A DNA stretch of 64,000 nucleotides. Origin: Fragum whitleyi (Eukaryota; Mollusca; Bivalvia; Cardiida; Cardiidae). The notes under the pieces were generated by a model. That model was not told the DNA's origin, did no database searches, and was given only the letters and a program-made list of their open reading frames with translations. Position numbers and translations under genes: made by a program. The DNA is taken from NCBI GenBank assembly GCA_948146395.1, contig OX411559.1:27905208-27969207 (forward strand), given 5' to 3'. Below, piece by piece: positions 31,866 to 43,800 of this stretch (the first letter of the stretch is position 1; the number at the start of each line of letters is the position of its first letter).

Positions 31866-34800
31866 CTGAAATATATTCCGAAGATCATACAGAACGTATC
31901 ATTTACATTTTGAATTCATACTGAGCTTTGTGCCAATTTTTATTATTTTCCGTGAGTGAAATTGGAAAATCACCGATGATCGACGATTTCCACCTACATG
32001 TATTTGCATTAAAAATTAACTGTTTATTGGGGGCATAATTACTACTCAGACCTAAAGTGTAGTGGCTAAGACATTCTTTTCTGATACAAGAGAATACAAG
32101 TTCAAACCGACTAAGAATAGGCATATTTCTGACTTACGTTTTCTTTTTTTCTCGCTTACAATCACATATTTCATTTTTTAGACGGAGAGAGTATTGGGGT
32201 ATTTACTTTCTTGCAATTCTGAAGAAATGGTTTTGATTGTATTTAGTTTCTTTCTGATGGATAAATCAACAACAACAACAAAGAAAGTTCTGCTGATACA
32301 GGGTGCCTTTTTTGAAACTTTGGCAACGGCGTTTTTTGTCCTTTTGGGAATGGGTTTGAAACTAGGCTTAATCGGAAAACTTTACTGTTTTCTGTAAATT
32401 GGAAAATATCTTTTTCTCGTGATTTAACACAAATACACTACTCAAAACTTCTAAGCGGCCACCTTACATTTCTTGACTTTACACATATTTTCGCTTTTAT
32501 TTCGAAATGTTAACTATGCCTTTTGAAAGAGTAGCCATTTGGACATCATGCAGTCTTATTCTTTTGTAAAACCGTGCACCAGGAAATCCTAAAAACGGAA
32601 TCAAGTGCCTGTACCCGCAAACTCAAAAGTCACAAAAATGACAATATTTAGAGAAATTTGAATTTTTCGACACTTGAAAAACGCAAAACCTATCAATTTT
32701 AAGTACCGATATCAGTGGTAGAAGGCATGTGAACCTCAAAAAATGAAATGAAAAGTCACAACCTCCCTCACATTTCTTACCCTAAGAAGAAATGTCAAAA
32801 ATACCCCACCCACCAATGTTAACTTTGAAATCGAGGGTACTCCTACATTCGCTTAATTTTAAAACTTTTTCGTGTCGAATTTCATTGCTGACCTTTTCTT
32901 GTTGACTTCATAAATGACTTTAGCTAAAACGGACTGAAACCATGCGGCATTTACAACATATGAACAAAAAAGCAAGTGGCCGTTTAGGAGTTTTGAGGAG
33001 TGTAAGTGCAGTGTGTAATTTACTTTTATACAAAGATAAAAGGTTCTTTGCACCTTAGAGTCGTCTTGAAAAAAAAATGAAAGTAGCCGTTTATTGATTT
33101 AAAAAACCCAAATATTCCCTAAGTGTGAACTTGCAAAAAACAACAAACAAACAACTAGAAAGCCATGAATGGCTTGAGTCGCTCCACAGGCTTGAAATTC
33201 TTGTAAAAGAAAATCTAAGTTTTGACTAGATTTTTAGATATTTTGGGTTCTACAGATGTTCAAATGATTTTCAAAGTTTCCACAATTTAACATATAGAGA
33301 AATGACCTATGCCAATAAAAAACATATTTTTCATCCAATGACAATAATTTTTGGCTGCATGATAATGGATCACCCAAGGATCATACTATTGAAGTTTGCT
33401 TGATATCCATCCATTTCCAAAGTTTCCACTATATAACATATAGCGAAATGACCTCTGCCCATAAAATACATATTTTTCATCCGATCACAATAATTTTTGG
33501 TAGATTGATGAAGGGTCAATAAAGGATCATTCCAGTGAAATTTGATTGATATCCATCAATTCCATCGTGAGAAAATAATTTTCAAAATTCCCACTATATA
33601 ACATATAGCGAAATGACCTCCGCCCATAATATACATAATTTTCATCCGATCACAATAATTTTTGGTAGACTGATAAAGGGTCACCCAAGGATCATTCATG
33701 TAAAATATGGTTGATATCTATCAGTAAGATTCTGAGAAAATGATTTTCAAAGTTTCCACTATATAACATATAGAGAAATGACCTCCGCCAATAATATATA
33801 TATTTTCCATCCAATCACAATATTTTTTTGTAGACTGATTATGGGTCACCAAAGGATCATTCATGTAAAATTTGGTTGATATCTATCAATTAGATTCTGA
33901 GAAAATGATTTTCAAAGTTTCCACTATATAACATATAGAGAAATGACCTCCGCCCATAAAATCCATATTTTTCATCCGATCACAATAATTTTTGGTAGAC
34001 TGATAGAGAGTCACCCAAGGATCATTCGTGTAAAATCTAATTGGTATCCATCAATTAGAACCTGATAAAAGTCACTTTTTACCATATTTGGAAATTAGCC
34101 ACGCCCATTAAATCCATGTTTTCATTGGATCAGAATTTCTTGAACAACTTTGAAAGAGGGTCACCCAAGGATCATTCCTGTGAAGTTTGGTTGAAATTCA
34201 TCCAGTAGTTTCTGAGGAGAAGATTTTTAAAGAAAAAGTTTACGACCGGACGCACGGACGCACGGACGCACGTACGGACGGACGCACGACGGACACAACG
34301 CCATGACAATAGCCCCAGTGGCTATCAGCTAGTGGAGCTAAAAACAACTGTGACGGAGAGACTTGAACTCCAGATGAGTGATCGAGAGCGGTGCAGTTTG
34401 ACCGACTGAGCTTCTTTCCCTCATTTGCTGGTTCAATTGCGTATTTATAAATATTTTACTATGTAATTAGTACTCGGAGAGTTTCCAAAGATATACGGAA
34501 TACGCACAGAGTCTCAGGCGAAATTAGCCAAACAGAATGTTTACATATCATTCATATCTGCGTGTCTTATACAGTTTTGCTTTTTGTAATCTCGAAACAC
34601 AACAAAGATTGCATTTTTTTTTTCAAAAAAAAATAAAAATAGGGTAACGTGCCCTTAAAATTTAAAACGATGTTTCATACTTTTTTTTACAGAGAATATT
34701 CTTACAACAGACAATGAAAATCTGAAGAGTGCAAATATTCTGGAAAAAGAATGTTATCGCAGAGTTCATCGTCAAAAGCAGAGGATCAAATTCTCCGTTT

Positions 34801-37800
34801 AACTCTTGAATCCTATTTCTGATATTTCCAATGATTTATTTACTTGTGAATATCTTAATAAGACCAATGGGGCTAGGAAAAGTATCCTATGAACTTTTTT
34901 CGATTTTTTTCAATTCAAAGCTTAAATATCTAGGAAAGAAAAAGTACTCTTTCCATAACATTTGGCATTTTGTTACTCACCCGAATTCATGAGTAATTGT
35001 CTTCCAGCACATTTAGCCGGTGTTTGATAATATATATTGGCAAGAATTCCAAACGCGGAGCTGTCCACTTCAGTAAACTGGTCACCCATTATATATTTCT
35101 TGTTACCTTAAACAAAGAGAATAAATAAAAAGATAACGAATGAACAAAATATCGCAACCACAGCTTGAAAAAGCTTAAAACTTGTAAATATTTAATCCTC
35201 TATCAAAAATGAAATGTTTAAAAGTAACCATTTTGCTCGCGAAATAATCATAACTAAGGCATTAAACGAGTATTGTATGATGGCATTAAAATCGTCTTGT
35301 CGAAGGAACGATAATTTGTTTAGTAATAATAAGTTCTGTCGATATTGCTAAAGCGACCACCTCCATTAAGCGACCATCATAAAGAGTCACTTCACAGTCA
35401 GCAAAATCTCCGAAAAACTAGACATTTCTGAACGCAAAAAATGTTTATCATTGAATCTAATGACGTTGGGACAGATTAGAATCGTCAATTCTTATGCCTT
35501 CGATCATAGGATTCAGTAAGAATCATGTTACAATCTATGTATGCTATTAAATAAATGCCTTACTTATCATTAAATATTGTATTAAGCAATCGTTTCCATA
35601 AGCGAACACTTTTAAGTGGTCCCCTAAGTTAAACTGTATAAATAGAAATTACATGTATATAGATCTCTTATAAAGTTAGAAACATCATTCATTCCAAACA
35701 CTCGTTCATACCTTTGAAAAACGCTTCTTAATCTTTCAAAAACGCTCTCACATCGTTAAGAACGATCAAATTATTGAATTGTTAAGTTTACTGGCGAGGA
35801 TTTTTTAATCTTTAATTTGTTCGTGAATACACAAAAAAAACTACACCCGGAGAAGAAAGTAGATTTTTATTAAAGTGAGGAAATAAAATAACGATTATTT
35901 CGTCCAGTTGGACGAAATTATCGATATTGTATTACCTCCCTTTAATTTCATTCGTTACTCGTCACAAAACAGTTTTCAAAATATATATATTTCTCATATC
36001 ACTCATCTTCTTCATATATACGTTATCCGCGCTGCGTTAAAATGAAAACGTTAACGAAACGTTTAAGGAAGGGTACTCTACTTTGAACATGGACGCACAT
36101 GGAAAACGGGGTTCTTTTTTGTAAAAAGCATTTTCGAAATTTTTGTATCATAAACACGGGGATTGTTGCTTCATCATTTGCTAAAGAAGATGAATATTAC
36201 CTAAAATAGCAGAAAATTGTCTGAATTCGTGCGTAATCATTTCGGATATCTCGTCTTGGGTGTGACGTCCAACTCCTTGCGCATGCGTCAATGACGCAAA
36301 ATGCTGTTTAAGATGTGCTGCAAGTGTCGGATTCTGGAACACTGGATCGAGATCATCTGTTAGAAAATCGTCAACGTATAGAACCCAGCGTGACTGAACG
36401 TTCAACCTTGAAGGACATGGAGAAAAGAAAAGGAGTCGTTATGAAAAACCCTCAACATCTTTGTTTCTTTAAAACTGTTAATTAATCACGCTGATGATAA
36501 AGTAAAATTCGCTGTTTATGGATTGTATACAAACGTAGCGTTAATCAATGAAACAATAGCGGCAAGTTATAAAAGTTTACCCAAGATTTTTAACATCGCA
36601 AAAGCTCAAAGATCCGAATGGGGAATTTGAAATGAGTTATCACTTTGGCTCAATTCATAACCATTCAATGCTGGCTCAGTTAGATCAGATTGAACTTAGA
36701 CCATTTCATTACACTGATCATCATTGATACAAGAGATATTTGTGAAAAATTGTTCCCACATAAGAGCAGATCGATGGCAAATTCTTTGTGAAGTTTCATG
36801 ATTCTAACTTGAATACTTTTTGGGATATGCTCCGCACAAAAATAGTCTACCGACGAACCGACGGGCCGACAAAGCAAAACAATATACCCCTTTTCCTCGA
36901 AGGGGTGCCTAATTAGAAATTTACCAGTATATAAATTCTTCTATCCATCTCTGTATTGCACAAGCGAGCGCCTTTTCCTCTCTAGATAAAGACTGGTTTA
37001 AGTCTTTGTTGAACGTTTTGTTACAAAAGTTGATGATCAACTGAGAATCACCCATAACTATGTCGTTATACTCGATCCATGGTATCTTTCCTTTAGGTCC
37101 GGGAATGCCTGAAAACTCAGCCTGTGTCAAGGAAAATAAACAATGAGTACGAATCAACAACAAAACAATTCATTAACACGCTGTTCACACCTTGTTATTG
37201 CTGCGCATTTAGGTAGTGGACACGTGTTAGTTCCGCAACATTTCGACACTCATGAACTTCCACAGTGTTGACCGAGGTTTCCCAATGAAAACCATTAGGA
37301 AACCTCGGTTTACACTTTTAAAGTACATTACTTCCGAAAAGTTGCGGAACTATTAAGGGTCCACTACCATAAAAACGGTTATAGAGCAGCCAGTAATGTG
37401 CCCGACTCTAATTCTCAGGAGCACGGGCTCGAGTACCTAAATTTCTTTTGGGTGAGACGTTAAACAAAATATTCCTCTTAACAGGTAGATTCGATAACCA
37501 GGCGGACCATTCGGAACATCACTCGGTCATTTCCGTAAACTGCAGCAGACCTCGGATGTATGTAAGGCGGTTTGGGTATGTAACAGAATCGTGCATTTTG
37601 TTAGGCGGAAACAGTGTAAGAAAAATAGCACTGTAGATTTATATCTTTTACAGTAAATAACGGCTAAAAATCTTAATTTTTAAAAATGAATCATTCTCAA
37701 AAAATAAGATTTTTCAGCCGTTATTTAAGAATCTAAAGATATTAATATAAGGATACGATGGTTTCACGTCAGTGACTTAAACGAGAAGCGTTGACGACGT

Positions 37801-40800
37801 GGAATGTTTACACTCAAAGTTTCGAGGGCTAACGCCATTTTAACTGACGTCATCGAGTTTTTCCAAGGGTTTCCCGTAATTTTTAAAAATAGTCCGTCTA
37901 TGTACATCCGAGGATGATCGCGAGATTGGCCGAGTGGTGTTTCGAATGCCAGGCGGACTAGTCGTGCATTCTTGAACTATCCTCTGTAACGTCAAACCAT
38001 CATCCGCGGTGTCACTCTTAAAAATTAATTCTATGTTAGTCACGATAAAGACTGGAAATTTAACCCAAGCAAATAAAAAGGACCAGTGGTCGACTAAAAT
38101 TACGTAACTTGTTGGGATTTTAGATACTGTCGACGTTATTTCGAATATCGTCAATTCGGTTCGGATGATCGGAGATCTATTTGTGACCCACAATGTAAAT
38201 AAAGAACCACCTGGGAACTCCGTAAAACAATCATCTAAACGAATACAGAGGTTTGATCCGATAGGGGTCAACCGCATAGTCCGTGGGCCAGGAGGGGTCA
38301 CCATGCACCCCCCTAAGGGCTCTCCGAGAGTGGTATGGAAATGTTCATAGAACCTCTCTGAGTGAGAATCAGGATGTTAACAGGTGGTAATTTGGGTCCC
38401 GACTGCCATTCCGAGTGGTTTTCTAGATGGCAGCCAAGAATAAATACGTTTTACCTTTGATACACTATAGAGGGATTTTGTTCATTTGAGATATTTTTTG
38501 AGAGTCTAAAACATGTATATTTTGCATTCTGGTAAAACCCTTTATTACTTCAAATGAATGTGAAGATCCCAACTTCCGAAATGGGAGATGGCAGCCAGTT
38601 CTAGATAAGAATTTTGGTATTTTTTCGATGAATGCCATGAGATAAAAGTGTTCTCAATGTACTACACCATAGATCATATTGCAAAGTCCTATGATATTGT
38701 TAATTTGACCTACAAGAGTTCAAATCAAGTTGTTAACAGTCGATATTTGGGGTCGTGACTGCTTTACTCGGTGTTTTTCTATATGGCAGCAACTAAAGAT
38801 ACAAATTAACCAGGAGACGCTATACAGATATCACTTAATTTCAAATCACATTTAAAGACCAAAACGCGTATTTTTTACGTTCTTGGTACAAAATCTATTA
38901 GTTAATGTTAATTTGGATATCCAATCGTCCTCTATTAGAGATGGCAGCCAGTTTAAGATAGGAATTTTGTTATTTTTTGTTGCAATCTGTGAAAGACGAG
39001 GGTTCAACATGTACTTTGCCAAAAATCCTCTCTGATTGTGCCATGAAATTGTTAATGCAAAATCCCCGAAGTTGATTCAAGTTATTTCGGGTCCCGACAG
39101 CCTTGGGGGGGGGGTCTAAATGGCAGCCAATGCAAATACAAGTAAATAAATTGGAAAAAATTGTATACGAGCAACCTTCATTTTTTATCTTTAAGAGCAA
39201 AAAACATATATATTTGGTGTTCTGGCTACAAACTGGAAAAAAACTAAAGTCTATTTGAAGATCAATCTTCCTGAATGGTAGATGGCAGCTAATCTTGTAT
39301 GAAATTTGCCAAATTTTGTTGCAGATTATAAGACAAGAGGAGACGAACCATCGTAAAATATTTTAATCGATATTTTGTGTCCCGACTGCTTTTACAGGCA
39401 TTTTCTAGATGGCAGCCAAGAAGATGCCTGAATTAGATTAGAATCCCTTTGCAAACATTGCTTCACATTTAAACTCATTTTAAGGATCATACACCTATAT
39501 TTAGTGTTTTGGCTACAGTTCTATCAGTTAATGTCGAAACTGAGATCCCAAAATACTGAATTTTAAACATTTAAATTTCTTCGGGGGGGGGGGGGGGGTA
39601 TAATTGTTCATTAGACCCTCTGAGATGAAATCATTCATTAATATTAATATTCCGTATCTTTGGTTTCACCTGCTAATAAAGGTTTTCAAACTGAAAGGGA
39701 AAACTGTTTGATTTTTTGAAATTTACTTCTTTAATATGTAGGGCTAATATGATGTTCCTGAAATTCTAAAAGAGAGATGGCGGCCATATAATAATACGAA
39801 TACGAATATTCCATATTTTTTTATTCGGTGTAGGAATACTTTCAAATGGCGACCGAAAATGTCCACCAAATTGAATAAATGTAAAAGAATCCCCAATAAA
39901 TCCACCAATTTTGATTATTTCAATATTTTAAATTTTCTTAAATCAGTTTAATTCATATTCCTCTTAAAGGGCTCAGCAGTGCTAATCCATACGTAGCTGA
40001 TACATTTAGAAATTCATACATGATTTTTTAGGACCTTTTACCTTGCATAAATTTTTTTGATTTTTCAAAAACTTGGCCGCCATTTGACCATATGGAAGTT
40101 TTTCCTGTATCGGAAAATTCAAAAATATAACTTTATTATTGCATGGATTGTAAAGCCGGATTTATTTGTTTTAAATGAAAAACATGAGTCCTGTTTGACA
40201 AAATCAACATCTCACTAAAACATTCTTAGAACGAATGAATACCTTTTTTGCGACGCAGCATTATATATGGACAAACATTGAATATATGCTCATATTTAAA
40301 TCACAAAGTATACTTGGAAATTGTCATCAAAAACCACCCTTAAAGACATTGACTATTTAGCATAGACAATTATGTGCTATGATTGTCCCATGATCAGGAG
40401 CATTATGTGAAACCTTCTTATAAATATTTCAATATCTTGATGAAATCATACATTGATGTAGAAGGAGTAACGTTTTCAAGACGATTGATAAAAATGCAGC
40501 TTTTTCGTGATTTGGAATGATGTCAGCTTACTGAGTTGATAAGCACACAAAGTCACATGATGATGAACATTCTATGAAAGTTTCATGCAAACCCATCCTT
40601 GAATGCAAGACGACTGTGTTGATAAGAAATTTTACATTAAGCCCCCTTTTTCCGTTACTCGGCATTAAATCAGCAATCATCAACAAAATGAGTTTTGTCA
40701 TATTCTGTGAAAGTTTTCTGAAAGTATTTCTTTAAATGAAGGAAATGTTTTGCGGTCAAAAAACACTGTGTACTTGACACTACGTCAAGTCAAAACCATT

Positions 40801-43800
40801 CTGAATCATTTACTCAGCGTTCCATTCATGGCATTTTTGAAACACTAACTCAAAATACCCCAAAAACATTTAAACAGCATTCAATCGACCAAAACCACTC
40901 CGAAATCATTCAAAATTTTCCAATCATATAATAATTCCACTAGCTTGGGTGGATTTGGAATTTCCTGATTGGTCTTTGAAGACATACATATCTTCTAATA
41001 GAACAATACGATATTATATTGTATAATTATGCTGAAGTTTGACAAAGCAACGAATCATTCAAAAGTCGTTATGCTTATAACCTTTGTCAATTTTACGATG
41101 TTCTTAATCGAAACAAGAACTTAACTAACCTATGTATAAACACACGGACTGACAGATGGAGAAAAATGATACCAATAGGCATCCATATTCGACAGAAGCA
41201 TGTACCCATAAAGATATTTTTAACAGAAATAAGACGAATTCAAATTATGACTTGACTGCCATCTCATATTACAAATTTAATTTTATCATGTATTTTCTAG
41301 GAGATCTTTTTAAAACAACCCTAATCTTCTGGTGAAACGAAAGAGACAGAATATCGAAATCAGGGATATATGGTGAACAACTTGATACACCCCCCCCTTT
41401 CAGCAGGAGTGACATGCCCAACCAACTAGTTTCAGAGCCTATAACAGTTAAATAAGCAAATTTACATGTTTAAATTTGGCTGCCATATTCATTTCAGTAT
41501 GTTTGGTTTTTAAATTAGACACTAAATTAAAGAAATAATAAGATATACTCTAAACTTAGGTAATTTGGTCTTGAAAATAATATAAGAAATAGACCATTGT
41601 TTGCAAAGGGATTCTTATGTAATCTTTACTTTTTCTAAGCTGTCATCTAGAAAAACATCCGGAAAGGCAGACGGAACACCAAAAATATCAACTGATACTT
41701 TTTTTTAATTCTCACTGAGTAATATCGGTTAACTTTTCCTTTGTCTTATCAGTGATGGCGATTATGATGGTGATGGACTGAAAAAAATGAGGCAATTTTC
41801 ATATTTAAAACTGGCTGCTTTCTACCATTCAGGATGTTTGATCTTCAAAAAGACATTAGCTATTTCAGCATGTAGCAAGAACACTTAATATTTATGTTTT
41901 TGGTCCTAAAGATTATCAAAAAAAAAAGGTTGCTCATATAAAAGTTGTTCCAATTTATCAACTTGTATTTGTATTGGCTGCCATTTAGAAAAACAACCCA
42001 AAAGGCGTTCGGGACTCAAAACAGCTACTGTAAACAACTTGACTCAACCTTGGGAATGTTGAATTAACAACTTTGTGGTACAATCAAAGAGAATTGTACA
42101 GAAAAATACATGGTGACCCCTCGTCTTTCACAGATTGCAACAAAAAAGTAACAAAATTCCTATCCAAACTGGCTGCCATCTTTAATAGAGGATGATTGGA
42201 TATCCAAATTAACATTAACTAGTAGATTTTGTACCAAGAATATAAAAATACACGTTTTGGTCTTTAAATGTGATTTAAAATTAAGTTGTATCCGTATAGC
42301 GTCTTCTGGTTAATTTGTATTTTGAGTGGCTGCCATATAGAAAAACACTGAGAAAGGTAGTCAGGACCCACAATATTGACTGTTAACAACTTGATTAGAA
42401 CTCTTGAAGGTCATATTAACAATATCATAGCACTTTGCAATATGATCTATGGTGTAGTACATGGAGAACACTCTTATCTCATGGCATTCATCGAAAAAAT
42501 ACCAAAATTCTTATCTAGAACTGGCTGCCATCTCCCATTTCGGAAGTTGGGATCTTCACATTCATTTGAAGTAATAAAGGGTTTTACCAGAATGCAAAAT
42601 ATACATGTTTTAGACTCTCAAAAAATATTTAAAATGAAAAAAATCCCTCTATAGTGTACCAAAGGTAAAATGTATTTATTCTTGGCTGCCATCTAGAAAA
42701 CCACTCGGAATGGCAGTCGGGACCCAAATTACCACCTGTTAACATCCTGATTCTCACTCAGGGAGGTCCTATGAACATTTCCTTAACACTCTCGGAGAGC
42801 CCTTAGGGGGGTGCATGGTGACCCCTCCTGGCCCACGGACTAGCAAGTTGAATTTTGTAGACGTTTAGATAGAAAATTAGAAGTAGCCTAAATCGGACCA
42901 AAAAGATCTCCACAGACGAAGCATTAAAGGAACATGTTATTCTTCAGCTAACAGTACCACCAGAAGCCGAATTACATATAAAATGACGCAAAATTACTAC
43001 AATAACGTCCAAGGTACTTTCCATTTTCGGAAAAGTTCGAGCTATGTCCAAATGAAGTAGCCTATCATCAATGCGGATAATCTATCAGGAATGAAAAGCA
43101 TTTAATTCCTGAATTATTTACATTTTTTCAAATAGTCCTACATCGCCTGACAAGTCGTACATAAATGTGACCCGTCACGCGAAAAGGGACCATCTGGGTG
43201 GGGCGTAAAGTGTTGATCCTTGTGAGAGTGACTAGGGTCGAAACTTTTCGCTTTTTGCTAATTTTCTTAATTTAGAATGACCAATCTACCGCCTCTGGTT
43301 GGCCTTTACTAGAAACAATCTCTTTTTCAAATGTTTATTTTTTACGGTGATCCCAGATATCACTTTTTGCGTGACTGTTAATACGCATGTATATTGAATA
43401 CAGTGAGGCGATACAGGACCTGTTTGAATCATAGCTAGCATGGCGTAAGGTATATATTCGATTAACATCTAAATATGCTTTTGAAGCTTAGCTTTCGTAT
43501 AATGCCAAACAAATAGGAAGCCTATATGTGTACCTTATAAGGTATACCAGCAGCTCTCATATACGTCATTAGTTTGAGGTTAAACTGACCAGCTGTCGGG
43601 ACATAGCGTCCTTTTGAGAGACCCACTTGAACAATTACCGTGTCCTTTGGGTAGTCAACACCAGATTTTCTGGAAAAAAAGAAAGAAAATACAGTCAAAC
43701 CTGTCTTAATCAAGCACTCAATGGATATTCAAAAAAGTGCTTGCTTAGACAGGTGCTTGCTTAGTAGAGGCCAATTACAATGCAATTGGTTCATTTGGAA

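Noticed and set aside
34347..34414. Functional tRNA gene
   Set aside because: A and B boxes are plausible but acceptor and anticodon stems could not be paired by eye, and it abuts a mobile repeat.
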